This document shows, piece by piece, positions 10,968 to 24,254 of a stretch of DNA of 64,000 nucleotides. The notes beneath the pieces are model-generated. The model ran no database searches. It saw only the letters and a program-made list of their open reading frames with translations, and was not told the origin of the DNA. A program made the translations under genes and the position numbers. The DNA lies in the NCBI RefSeq assembly GCF_030272615.1, contig NC_081412.1, positions 103,158,796 to 103,222,795 of the forward strand. The letters run 5' to 3'. Numbering within the stretch: position 1 is the first letter of the stretch; every line of letters starts with the position of its first letter. This DNA is from Cryptomeria japonica. Its lineage: Eukaryota > Streptophyta > Pinopsida > Cupressales > Cupressaceae.

Positions 10968-12464
10968 TGTAGACGTATAAAAATGACCATATTCCTAAAT
11001 GAATATTTTATGTTCATTTCCCCATTTAATTGAATCCAATTTAATTAAATTATCCACATTCCTCTATTTTATTAAGTAAATTACTCAATTTATTTAAATA
11101 AAATTCACTATACCCATTTAATGAATAAATCATTTTATTCAATTAAATCCCCCCTATCCACTTTTAATTAAATTCAAATTTAATTAAATAGTTATCCTAA
11201 ATTGAATAAATCTAATTTATTTAATTTCCCCAAATTGCAACCAAATTGAAATAAATTACTCTATTTCAATTAAATCCTATTATCCCTCCATCCACTTGCA
11301 AAATCCTACATCTCCCACTTGCCTTCCTAAACCCCTTTCTAATCCCTTCTAGAATCTTCTAATCGCTTCTAATTAGCCTAACCCATCATTCTAAACTTTG
11401 TCACATCCCTAAGCAAAGGGGAGGTCACTTCTCAAAACCTCAAAGTTTTTGATAACCATTAAAGGCTTCAAGCCTTCAACCACTTAATTCCTCAAAGTCT
11501 TTGATAACCATTAAAGGCTTCAAGCATTCAACCACTTAATTCCCCAAAGTCTTCAATAACCATTAATGGTTAACTCAAACCCTCTTACATGGTTAAAGAA
11601 TTTATTTTAACTCAACCTTCACCCAACCCAAGGGTCTCATCAAGCCTTTAATGCTTTGACCATGATTATCTCTTAATCATTTGCACAAAGGTTTATCCTT
11701 GGATTAACTCTTAATCCATTAGGTAAAGCCTAACTTAAGCTTAACCCTTATCTCTAGATAACCATAAGGTCTTCTTAGGCATTTAATGCCTCCAACCCCT
11801 TCTCTCAACCCAACCCTATGTCGACACTTGTCACCATTTCATTAGTGACAATTGCAAACATGGATCGCCAACTTTCAAACTCAACCCTTGATTAAACCAT
11901 TCAATCTTGACCATCCATTGCCCTATTTTTGCTATAAATAAAGCTCTCATTTCTCCATTTTTGATCATCCTCCAAATTTGTAGTATCACACTTATGCTCA
12001 AATACATTCAAGCTCTCATATATCATTTTTATGCTCATCATTTAGCCTCTCTTTAGAATAGAAATTAGTCTAAATATGCATGTTTAGAATATTTTCTTTA
12101 TCATTTAGCTCAATCATAGACTAAATATATCATGTTAGGATAGTATTCATACAAACCTTATCATCTAGTTTATTGCATTTCTAGAATCATACATAGCTTA
12201 GGATACATTTCATTCTAGAATTTATCAAAACATCCCTCATTCTTGCATTTGCCATCCCTAAACCATTTTGCTCAGTGATCTGAGAGCAAAAACATTGGTT
12301 TGAGGGACATTGTGAGATAGAGAACCATGGGACCCACCTTAGGAAGCTGAGTAATACTTCGTTACTCCATAGCTTGCACCAAGAAGTCCTGTGTGTGTGT
12401 GTGGACAAGTCTTTGACAATATTTTCACATATTGAGATTTATCAACCCACATTTCTCGCATACA
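10968..12464 (+). repeat. 5' LTR of the gypsy element
   Basis: TGTAGACGTATAAAAATGACC ... CGCATACA, 1497 bp. It aligns along its whole length with 27760-29244. The two differ by scattered substitutions, about 20 bp extra here near 11341-11360, and an 8-bp gap here near 12160. A TATA box (CTATAAATA) lies at 11932-11940. Internal short repeats (TTTGATAACCATTAAAGGCTTCAAGC) occur near 11450-11570. The small reverse ORF near its end is found in both LTRs and is not a gene. Confidence 0.93.
11932..11940 (+). promoter_or_regulatory. TATA box of the 5' LTR
   Basis: CTATAAATA, preserved in the 3' LTR at 28704-28712. Transcription would start about 30 bp downstream, making the boundary between U3 and R. 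Inferred from sequence only. Confidence 0.6.
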
Positions 12465-12468
12465 TTTC

Positions 12469-12492
12469 TGGCACCCACCATGGGGCCCGACC
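12469..12492 (+). other. Candidate primer-binding site of the gypsy element
   Basis: TGGCACCCACCATGGGGCCC follows the LTR after a four-base TTTC spacer. The TGG start and position are as expected. I do not assign the priming tRNA. Confidence 0.6.
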
Positions 12493-15400
12493 CTATATAT
12501 CAAATCAGTTTTTGAAACTAACTACTTTTGCAGGCACGCGGGAAAAATGAATTAGCGCTTTCAGTTCACTGTTTAGCGCATCCGATTCACTGTTCAGCAC
12601 GTGGAGTCCATCATCTAGCGCGTGCAGTTCATATATTAGCGCATCAAATCATTAATTTTCCTGTAGGTCTTAGCGCGAGAGAAAAATAGAGCAGCGCTTT
12701 CGACGCACAAAGTAGCGCATCCGAAAAATAGAGTAGCGCATTAAGACATTGTTTTAGCGCATCTAGGTTATATTGTAGCACGTAGAATCCTTTCTGTAGC
12801 GCATCACAAATAGAAGACAAAAATTAAAATTGTAATCGAGTTTAAAGTTAGACTTGTTGAAGTCCACAAAATCCTATGTTTTTCTAACTACTGTGATTGG
12901 TATTTTGCAGGATTTTTGACATCTTATTGCAGGGAGGAGCTTAGTGTTATTTTTAGAATTATAAATTGTTTAAATTTTACTAGCTTGTTCAAGTTAGTTA
13001 AAATTTAAAGTCTTTTTAATTCTTGCTAAAAAAAAAAATTGAACTCACCTTATTTGGGCTATAAAAAGAACCACAAAAACAATCTTTTCTTGCTTTTCCT
13101 AGGAAGACAAAATTTTCATTTTGGGCTTTAAAAGGAACAAGTAAAATTTTCATTTTTGCAAACAAAGGTGTTTAAAAAGAACTTCACCATTTTTTGGTGC
13201 ATAAAAGGATTCACTTCAAATTTTTGCAAAGTAGAAGAATCACACATGTCCAAAGTCATTTGCAACTAAAGAGGGAAGATCTTCCCCTTTTGATTGATTT
13301 TTTTTGTTGACAAAATATCGAATTTACTTTGTTGACCAATTCTTTTTCATAGATCAGAAAATCATTGCCTTGAAAGGATAAAATAAACACCATGTTTTTG
13401 TGGGGCAACATCTCCATATATATTTTAGCAAATCACTGAATTAAAAGGCTAAAAAGAACCAACTTGATTGCTTTGTCTCGAAAATAGAAGGAATATGCTC
13501 TCCCCTTAACTGGGTGATAAAAAATCCAGACCACTCTTACAGCTTTCTATACTTCAAGCATTTACATCCTTTAGCAGGCCTGCCTTCTCGAGGAGTTGGA
13601 ATCAACTCTTAAAGCCGTTTATGGCCGGTGTGAAGGGAACGACCTAAGTGGGGAATGACTTTGACGCCAAGAATTTCAACCCACTATAATCAAACATGAA
13701 AAGTGATGAAAGTCCTTTTCAACGGTTGCGCGCAGCAATTAACCTTCCCCCAGTATCCTCGAGATATGTAAAGCCTTTGTTCTAAAGGTTGGGAAGCCTC
13801 AAAAGGGAGTTTATCACTGACGGTCGAACGGGAAGCCTGATTATGAACCATAGAAATAGAAGCTTTGAACTGAATCAGTAACCAGACATTTATAACATCA
13901 TAGTGCAAGGGTGGGGAAGAATTCGCCCCCAAGATTACTCACCATATATCTCCCAAGATAACTACTCAACTGTGAAGCGATTCACTTTGAGTTAATTTCT
14001 GGCAAAAGGTAAAAAAATGGGCGCCCTCTAGGGGGTGACACGGCTGTTTGAGCTGACGGAGTATCGAGACTAGTGGGCTATGATGTTATTTATGACCCTT
14101 GACTAAAAAGTCTTTCTGAAGTGTATTATTCGTATCCAAACCTATTAAAACATTGGGAATTTGAACACATCCTCGCAGAACATACACTTTTTGTTAGATT
14201 AGGCAAAATGGTTGTACTTTGTGTCGTGTTTGCATTTATTACTTCAGAAAATCATCCATCAAACTTGAAAAATTCACAACAAAAATTCACAAAAAAAATC
14301 AACCAAAGGAAAAATCAGGGCAATTTAGCGCATAAGAGCAACTTCTTAGCGCATGAGGTACTTCTGTTAGCGCATCCAAACATCAAGTTAGCACGTCGAT
14401 TCCAAACAGTAGTGTTTTATCCCAAGTCAAATCAGTGTTGAAACATTTAGCACATCAAAAAAACATCTTAGCACATGGAAGCAACAACTTAGCGCGTGGA
14501 AACCAAAAATTAGCGCATAAAGTCCAACAGTTAGCGCATGACAAGCCCAGGATAGCGCATAGCTTTTTAACAGTTAGAAAACAATTTTTAAACAGTCCAA
14601 AACTTTAGCGCGTGTCTGGGGGCAACCTAGTGCGTGTGGTTATTATTTTAGCGCATAGAGGCATTTCAGTAGCGCATGTAGTTTCTGTTCTAGCGCGTGA
14701 TAAAAAACAGAAAAATAGAGGCCAAAACCGAGAAGAATTTTAAAATTTTCAAAAACATTTTTAGAAACCTTTTTCCATCAACATCATTTTTCATCAAAAT
14801 AGAGTGACAAAAACAAACCATTAAAACTATTTCTTGAGCTAAATTTGTGTCAAAATAAACGTTGTCAAAATCCTAAACGAATCGCGCGATAAAAAATGTC
14901 TTTCTTATCATAATCTGGAAACCTCATCATCAGTATCAACAAAATCCTTTACCATCTTACAGATTTTTATCTCAAAACACTTGTTTAAAATTTTCAAATT
15001 GTCAAATCAAGTTTCCATATCGGGAGGCTTTTATCCATATCATTTGACACGCTTTGTCATGAAGGGGCATCTAAACCTTCACTTTGATAGAGTAAGATTT
15101 GAAATTTTCAAAAACAAGATCAACTGAATCCAAACAAATCAAAGGAAACCATTGATCACTCATGCATGACTAATCCCCATATTCTGAGAAGAAAAAACCT
15201 TTATCGTAACATCACATTGAAGAAACAACAACCTAGTTTTTCCAAATTCATCAAGAGAAATAAATTTTTATACATCAATTGTCAACTCTTCAAATCTCAT
15301 CGGGTATTCCTTTATCATGTCAAATAGTATATCCAAAACAAATCCAACGAATTTGACAAAGAACCCTTGAAAACGAGAGCCTATTGTCAAAAATCTGCTT

Positions 15401-15553
15401 TTAATCAAATCATAAACCACAGAGGAAAGATCAATCCAACATTCTTGCCCGACGAGTGCATCACTTATAACACATCTCGACCAGAACCACCCACCCCCGA
15501 GCAACACATCGAAGAGGATTTTGTCCCCTTCGTCATCGAAAGTTTTTACTAAA
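12493..15553 (+). other. 3-kb untranslated leader with TAGCGCAT arrays
   Basis: No supported gene. Two clusters of the degenerate octamer TTAGCGCAT/TAGCGCGT occur, at about 12550-12806 and 14327-14704, spaced about 20-30 bases apart. The stretch between (12810-14320) holds unique AT-rich sequence with TTTAAAAGGAACAA-like words and no convincing frame. The 106-codon frame at 14121 simply runs through the second motif cluster. Confidence 0.6.
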
Positions 15554-18500
15554 ATGCCCGTTACTCGCTCTTAAAGAAACCAACAAAGCGAGACACACGC
15601 AGAATCAAGTATGAATCGAAGATTGTCAAATCCTTTTGAAGTTCCACACTTGGAAGAGCCTGAAATTTCTGAAGCACTTCTTCAGGAATGTCAGGAAAAC
15701 CCTTCATTCCAAAAGCTTGTAGAAAGGCTTATGGAAAATGACAAAGAAAAGTATCTGCTCATGCTCACAAGTAAAGGCGTTAAACTTCCTGAAGATTTAG
15801 ACACAAATATCTTTCAAACCGGATCTTGACAATACGCATATCAAGAACAACAAAGAGAAGAAGAAACTCACATACCTGAGCAACATATTCCAGAACAACG
15901 TATACCATAAATGCGTATACCTAAGCTCGAAACCCCAGAACAAAATATACCGTTTACCACACCTTTTCAGCTAAGAACAAATACAAGGGAAGAACTTTTT
16001 CCTCGGCAAAATAATGCACCTTTGGTTGCTCTTACTCAACAAATGCAAATGTTGCAAAGACAAATACAAGACATGCAACAAGGGACAATAGTACGGTACT
16101 CTTTAAACAAAATCTGTCCTTATCCATTTGACAGAAGATTGAACATGGTGCCTTTTCCTCCAAACTTAGATGTTCCCAAGTTTGACAAATATGATGGGAA
16201 AAGTGATCCCCGAGATCATGTTTGAGAATTTTGCACCATGAGTCTTGAATTTGCTCATGATGACACCTATCTGATGAGGTTATTCCCAAGAAGCCTGGGA
16301 GGGCAAACAATGGAATGGTTATCCAAAATTACACCACCTGTCAGATCATTTGATGAATTGGTTAACAAATTCATAACCCAATATTCCTATAACATTCAAC
16401 ATGCCATAACCATGCTAGATGTTTGTAACACCAAACAAAAGAACAATGAAACATTCATGATATTCCTTCAACGTTGGCGACGTATGGTGTCATGATATCC
16501 TCAAGATATTCCTGAAAAAGAGAAAATGGAAATCTTCATCAATAACTTGAATGGTGAAATGAGTTACAGACTAAAACTTCAATGCATACCATCTTTCACT
16601 AAATTGATTGAAAATGGCATTCAAGTAGAGGAAGCATGTGTCAAAAAGGGAACACTCAAATTCTACAAGGAAGGAACAAACTCATCAAACTACAATCATC
16701 AGAACAACACCAACCTTGACAAATCTCGATTTTGGACTCGAAACAAAAATGAAAGCAACAATGAATCATACGATCCCAAATCTAAGCAACCAGTGCTTGC
16801 ATTATCAGGAAATTCTCAAAATACGAAAAATCCTAAAAATGCTAATCCCAATGCTAACACGTATGCACCAAACACCGATCAAGGACAACTCAACACAAAC
16901 AACACCAACGATACTCAAAACAAAAATATGAATCCAGGACCTAACAACAATCCACGCAACAGCACGAACAATTTCCAAAAGCATATCTTCACACCATTGG
17001 GACAATCACTAGAATCAGCATTCAGAGAACTTTTGGCAAACAAGATTCTTTCTTTGCCTCCAATCAGCAACTATGAACCCCAAATCAAACCACCTTGGTG
17101 GAATGATTCACATTATTGTGATTTCCATCGTAACAAGGGTCATAGAACGAACGATTGCATGAGATTGAAACACATGGTACAAGATATGATTGATCGAGGT
17201 GACTTAACGGTAGATGGTCTCAAAACAAATGGTGATCATGGAGCCTTCAAAAATCCTCTCCCAAATTACAACAAAGATGGAGCCTCAACCTCGGATGATA
17301 CACGCGGAGCTCGTATCAATCATATCTACAACAACACCATCAACCACATATCAACTGAAGATCATCAAGTAAATGTCATCACCATTCGAGATCGACATGA
17401 TCATGAATCTATCAATGTAACAACCCGAACTCAGAAATATGTCTTGAAAGGACATACGACACCTGCAAATACCACATCCAAAATCCAATATGACTTGGTT
17501 AGCCAACTATGCAAAACTCCAGCTCAGATATCTATACTAGAATTGTTGAAACTATCACCAAAGCACAAAGACATATTGGAACAAGCGCTATTGGAAACCA
17601 ATGTACCTCAAAATATGGATACAGACAAATTTCAAGCCATGGTCGCCCATATGACAGGGCCTCATAACCTCACCTTCTCAGAACATGACGATGCTTACTT
17701 AAGTCATCCGCATAATACTCCTCTCCATATTGAAGTCATTGTTTGCAAACACCAAGTAAAAAGAGCCTTAATAGATGGAGGAGCCAGACTTAATATATGT
17801 ACCTTAAAGCTTATCCGTGCATTAGGCTTCTCAGAAGAATCTATTGATCCCTGCAAGAAGATTACCATAAAGGCATATGATGATGAGGAAAGGTCCTCTA
17901 AAGGAATTGTGGTATTACCCATTCAAGTAGGACTAGTGCAAAAAGATACTATATGTCAGGTCTTAGATATAGATCTCACCTACAATATTTTGTTAGGGCG
18001 ACCCTGGATACATGAAATGCAAGCAGTACCTTCTACATATCACCAGTGTGTCAAATTTTCTTATGATGGACACGAAATCTCCATATCAGCTAATCACAAT
18101 CCATTTCAACATTGCAACGCAATGGGGGCAGCCCAAGATAGTTTGGTTCCTCATAATAGAGAAAAGCAGAGATCTTCAACATCAGATCAACAAACAGCAA
18201 AATCCAACTCCTTATTTGGAGACTTCAAGCAGAAAATGCAAATCAAAGACCAAGGCATGGGAGAATACTCTTTGGAGCCTTTATGTTTGGCCAAATTGCC
18301 AACATCACCTAGATCGCATGGTTTGCCTACTACATCAACACATCTGGCCACTCAGCCCATCACCAAATTTGATGGTACCTTCATCCAATTGGGTACTCTA
18401 GCACATGAATCAGAAGACAAGGACGTTCTTAGCTGGTTATACAAAGATGAGGAAGAAGATAATAGAGCAGCCGCTCTGGACATTGTTCTACCAACACACC

Positions 18501-19657
18501 TGTATGGAAAAGGATATTTGATCATGAAGCAAATGGGATATGACAGTAAAGGACCTATTGGGAAACGCAAAGAAGGAGTCACTGAACCTATAGATCTTCC
18601 TTCACAACCTAGTAGAAACAAAGCAGGATTGGGTTCTAAGCTCACATTCCTATTGAAAAAGCCACCCAACACAACTACAAAACCTCAATGGAAAGTAAAG
18701 AAGAAGTACAAAGAAGAATCCTAGCAGGAAGCACTCTTTGAATCAGCAGAAACAATCCACAAGGCACGGGAACGTCAAGATCAGAAGTTGCATCAGGGAA
18801 AGCTTCTAAGCCATGAGAAGGCCATATCTGCAGCAGTAGCGCATATTTCACCACCAATATCTCAAGAACAAATCATGTCATCTCCAAATACCATTATTCC
18901 TCCCTGAGGAAGCACAGTCTATGAACAAATCCAGAAAGTAGAAGACGGATGTGACACAGAATCAACAAAAACTATCAAAATGGTATCTATCATCAAAGAT
19001 TTGTTTTCACCATACAACATACCTATTTACAGCACTAATAGAATCTGGGATGATACCTCTGAGATAGATTCCAATGAATATGAATGGGGTACCTACTCCA
19101 ATACTACTACAAATATCCTGGATGATATTGATTCTATATCCCTTTCTCAAGAAGAACATAATGCAGAAGATAGACCTCTTGAATTTGGACCACAAAATAT
19201 CTATGATGCCAAGGAAAGCGAACAAAAACATTATGAACAAGTCTATGCAGAAGATAATACCATCGAAGACCTCGATGAAATCTTGGACTTCTTTAAAACC
19301 AAGAATAATCACGATGAAAACTCTGTCCTAACACTTACACTAGCAGAGCTTGATCCACCCAACGATTCCTTACCGCTTGTCTTTCCTGACCTCATCGACT
19401 GGGATGAACCTAAAACCCATGATATACCAATTTTCCTAGATGATGAATCTATTATCCATTACCTATGTACCATAAATCCAGAAACAGGCTCTACCAGTGA
19501 ACAAAATAACAATGTCTGTCAATCAGGGAGTGCCAAGTCTCTCAGTCACAAAAATAAACCAAATAAAGGATCTGATGCTGAAAACCAGTCAATGGAAGCT
19601 CTAGATCACAAAAAAGTAAAAATAAAGGACGCATTTGAGGGTGAAAACCTTTTTTAA
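15554..19657 (+). pseudogene. gag-pro: Gypsy gag-protease (with G-patch) reading frame, broken by stops
   Basis: One frame from ATG 15554 runs about 4.1 kb without a frameshift but with in-frame stops near 15572, 15827, 15907, 16223, 16493, 18722 and 18904. The retrotransposon gag domain is at about 16120-16640. A zinc-knuckle variant CDFHRNKGHRTNDC lies near 17117-17160. The aspartic protease is at about 17720-18010 with ALIDGGARLNI; the active site reads DGGA, where DSG or DTG is usual. A G-patch-like segment (MGYDSKGPIG ... GLG) lies at about 18535-18640. A linker rich in Asp/Glu follows to 19657, where the frame shifts before RT. Gag would form particles and the protease would cut the polyprotein. 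Confidence 0.85.
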
Positions 19658-19699
19658 GGCACCTGATGATGGGTGACTTGACACTCTTCCTGAACACTT

Positions 19700-22600
19700 T
19701 CATGAGTGATCACCCATATTGATTGAGCCCACTCAATCAATCAACATTGGTACTACGGAAGCAGCCAGAAATATACACCTTGCAAAATCTCTGACAGAAG
19801 AAGAAAGATCAGCATTCATCCTTTTCTTTACAGACCAGCAAATTAACTTTGCTTGGTCATATGCCGATATGCCCGGGGTAGATCCACACTTAATCATGCA
19901 TCGCTTATCCATTTCTACAGGAGTTAAACCAGTCAAGAAAAAGCTACGAAAGATGAATCCATAGGTGGCACTTATGGTCAAAACTAAACTAAAAAAATTA
20001 TTAGACGTCGGATTCATCCGACCCATTGACTATGCAGAATGGATTTCCAACATCGTTCCAGTATCAAAACCAGATGGTAGTATTAGAATATGCACTGACT
20101 TCAAGGATGTCAACAAAGCTTGTCCAAAAGATGAATTTCCTCTACCCAGTATCGACATAATTGTAGATCTCACAGCAGGCCATGCAATGCTCTCACTAAT
20201 GGATGGTTTCTCAGGCTATAATCAAATCAAAATAGCTCTAGAAGATCAAGATAAAACCACGTTCACTTGTCCTTGGGGAACGTACTGTTGGAATGTTATG
20301 CCTTTTGGCTTAAAGAATGCAGGGGCCACTTATCAAAGAGCAATGACAACAATATTCCATGACATGATGCACACATTTATGGAAGACTATGTGGATGATT
20401 TACTAGCTAAATCCTTCACCAGAGCCTAACATCTTGGCATCCTAACAAAGATCTTTGATTGATTGGAGAAATTCCAAGTCAGGCTCAACCCTAAGAAGTG
20501 TGTCTTCGGGGTTACATCAGGCAAGTTACTAGGCTACATAGTCTCAGCTAAAGGTATTGAAGTGGATCCAACAAAAGTACAAGCCATTATGGACATGCCA
20601 CCACCAAAGAATATCAGTCAACTCAGATCTCTACAGGGATGACTTCAATCAATCAGGAGATTCATCGCTCAACTAGCAGATAAAAGTCTACCATTTAACC
20701 ATTTGCTACACAAAAATGTACCATTCAGATGGGAGACTAAGTGTGCAGAATCTTTTTACCAAATCAAACAGTACCTGATGAATCCACCAGTCGCAGGAAG
20801 GCCACTTATCCTATATATCTCAACAACAGATATATCACTGGGGGCACTATTGGCACAAGAAGATCAATAAGGAAAGGAATGAGCCATATATTACATTAGT
20901 CGAACATTGAATGGCTATGAACTCAACTATACGTTCATTGAAAAGGCTTGCCTAACAGTGGTCTTCGCATCTCAGAAGTTTTGACATTATATGCTAGCAC
21001 ACACCATTAAGCTAGTAGCAAAAATTGATCCTCTCAAATATCTACTCAGCAAGGCAGCTCTTACAGGCCGATTGGCTAAATGGGTCATGATTCTCAGTGA
21101 ATTCAACATCCAATACACAGAAAGACGAGCCATCAAAGGACAAGCAATTGTAGATCAGCTGGCTGAAGCACCGCTACCAGGAAAACAAACCATGGAGATT
21201 GAATTTCCAAACAGGGATGTTCTTGCTCTTTCTCCTAAACAATGGATCCTATACTTTGATGGATCCTATACACAACATGGTTCAGGGGCTGGCATTCTAT
21301 TCATCACTCCTGAAGGACACACTATGCCAAGATCATATAGGCTTATGTTTCCATGCACAAATAATGTGGCTGAATATGAGGCATTGGTTATAGGCATCAA
21401 AATGGCCATTGAATGGAAAATCACAGAGTTAAAAGTCTATGGAGACTCACAACTAGTCGTCAATCAAATCAACAACAACTATCAGACAAAGGACGACAAG
21501 CTACTACCCTACAAGCGAATGGTGGATGACTTCAAACAGTATTTTGTGCACATCACCTTTGAACAAATACCAAGATTGAACAACAAGGCAGCTGATGCAA
21601 TGGCTACTATCACTTCACTACTACAAATTCTAGAGCAACAGAGTCATTATGAGTTCCTGGTAGAGCAACTATTCTCCCTTGCCTATGACCACTCTGAATC
21701 CCAGGTTATCTATGCCTTGACTGGTTCAGATTCTCCGTTATATGGACCCATATACGACTACCTCAAGCACAATATCTTACCAATTGACCAATCCCATAAC
21801 CATAAACGTAACTTTATCCGACAAGCTACCTGTTACACCCTTACCGCTGATACTTTGTATCATCGAGGTCTAGATGGTACTCTTCTTCGTTGCCTTGATC
21901 GTAATGATTCCAATTCTACTTTACATGAGCTTCATGAAGGTATTTATGGCACACATTCAAGTGGTACTACTCTTGCTAAAAGCTTCTATAGATGGGATAC
22001 TATTGGCCTACAATGGAAAAAGACTCATATCACTTTGCCAAGAAATGTCCTAAATGCCAGATCCATGGCAATCTGATACATGCACCAGCATAGGAACTGC
22101 AGCCCTTTACAACATCCTGACCCTTTTGTTAGTGGGGACTAGACTTAGTTGACAAAATTCATCCTTCATCTTCAAATAGACACAAGTTCATTATAACTGC
22201 AACAGAATACTTTACCAAATGGATTGAAGCAGTTCCCATGACCACAACGACTAGGAAACAAATTGCCTCTTTTATCCTAAATTATCTAATCTGCAGATAT
22301 GGTATTCCAAGTTCAATCATCACAGATAATGGACGACCTTTCAAAAACCAAGATGTACAAGAACTATGTGAAAAGTTCAAAATCCAACATCGATTTTCTA
22401 CACCATACTACCCACAGGGCAATGGTCAAGTAGAAGCATCTAACAAGACAATCTTGAAAATCCTAAAGAAAACAGTGAATGATGCAGGCAAAGATTGGCA
22501 TGTACAACTCAATCCAGCACTTTGGGCATATAGAACTAGCATCCGCACACCTACAGGAGCAACACCATACTCATTAGTATATGGATCAGAGGCCATTTTA

Positions 22601-22993
22601 CCCCTAGAAGTAGAAATCCCATCTCTCAGAGTCTCTTTGAAAGGTTTAATCCCAGATGAAGAGTATTGAGTTAACCGACTGTAAGAACTTGAACTATTAG
22701 ATGAAAGACACCAACATGCTTACACTCATCTCAAAGCATATCAGCAACACATGTGCAGAAGCTACAATCACAAGGTCATTCCCAGAAACTTCAAAGTTGG
22801 TGATCTAGTCCTCAAAGAAAATCAAAGAAATCAACAAGATAGAGAAAAGAAAGGAAAATTTGAACCTAATTGGTTAGGCCCCTATGTCATCATATCAGTC
22901 TATGGATCAGGTGCCTATCAGCTTACAACTTTAGAAGGAGATGTGCTCGACGAACCAACTAACAACATCCATCTGAAGAAGTACTACACTTAA
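19700..22993 (+). pseudogene. pol: Gypsy pol: reverse transcriptase, two RNase H domains, integrase
   Basis: The RT has GFIRP near 20010, SLMDGFSGYNQI near 20193 and the catalytic YVDD at 20388-20399. The RT-linked RNase H follows (ISLGALLAQE near 20840). A second, archaeal-like RNase H lies at about 21240-21620 (LYFDGSYTQHGSGAGI, NNVAEYEAL, VYGDSQLVV). The integrase has its HHCC region at about 21910-22080 and a core with TDNGRPF near 22325 and GNGQVEAS near 22425. The C-terminal part ends HLKKYYT at 22993. No chromodomain is visible, which fits Tat rather than chromoviruses. Stops occur at about ten places (20427, 20640, 20982, 22076 and others), and one frameshift lies near 22030. Confidence 0.88.
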
Positions 22994-24254
22994 GTAGCCT
23001 AGTGCACGAAAAAAAACAAAACAAAAAAAAAACAAATGGTGAAAACCTGGTAAACAAATGCTCTTGTGAAAGAACGGCTCCTCTATCTATCTATCTATAT
23101 ACCATTTAATCCGTATCCATAACACCACTATCGGCCATCACTCGACACTTAGCACATATCCATTTAGGACATACTTAGCGTAGTCACTATCCTAGGTTAT
23201 CTATATATATCCTCTTACCACATTCCACCATGGCTTGGAAATCATTGTACATGATCATATCAAGAGACACACTCAGCTAGGGGCATTAACTTGTTCAAAA
23301 ACTTGCAAATATTCAAGACATCAAAACTATTGCAAAAACTCAGAAGCATGACATCCAACAACCAAAAACCACGCTTCATCCCAAAAACAAAACAAAATAA
23401 TTCACAAAAATACCAAGGATGGATGATTTTCTAAAGTACTAAATGTTGCATTATCGCATAAAAATCTTGACTATTTTTGCATTTTGAACTCTTTCAAATT
23501 TGGATTTTTTTCCTTATCTCACGAAATGCTTCAAAAGCTTAGATCATGGGGAACTTCCAATATTTTCTTAGTCTTCTGTCTGGGAGGCGATCACTTGTAT
23601 TGTGTGCAAACTTGCCTCAAGACGTGATACATCAAATATCACTGAAGGCCTGATTCCACTTCATGCATACAAATGATTTAATCTTGTCTATTTATGCAAT
23701 ATGCACTCAGGTCATCCTGGTTCAATTATACCTTGACGCTTGTGCTATCTTGCAAAATCAAACATCATGTAAATTTTTTTCAGGTCATCATGGTTCAATT
23801 ATACCATTATGCTTGTATAAATTTTCAACATATCCTAAACAAATCAATGCTCAATGATGAAACCTACAAAGAAAGCAACAAAAACATATGGTTGTACCGG
23901 GATGGCAAATGCAAAATGAGGATGCTCCAAAAACATTAGTTGCATATCATTTTACAATTAGTTGCATATCATTGTACACTTAATTGCATATCATTTTCAT
24001 ACATCTCATTTTCAAGATAAATCTCATAGCATAGAAAAGCATACATCCTGAATCATACATTTAAGCATTGCATCATCATAAAGTAAAGAAATAACCCACA
24101 TAACATGCATCCATATAAACACATCACATGATCAAAGCAAATGGTGCCGTATATATATATATATATCAAAATGATCCAAATGTACAAAATGTATCAAAAA
24201 CTATGTCCAGTACAAATAATACAATGCTAAAAAATACAACAAAGACCACGTCTC
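22994..24254. other. Spacer between pol and the antisense gene
   Basis: No supported gene. It contains a short ATCT/TATC run at about 23083-23103, three copies of TTAGTTGCATATCATTTTACA-like text at about 23937-24003, and an AT dinucleotide run near 24151-24167. The small ORFs here lack any recognisable domain. The convergent transcripts of pol and the antisense gene would end in this stretch. Confidence 0.5.
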
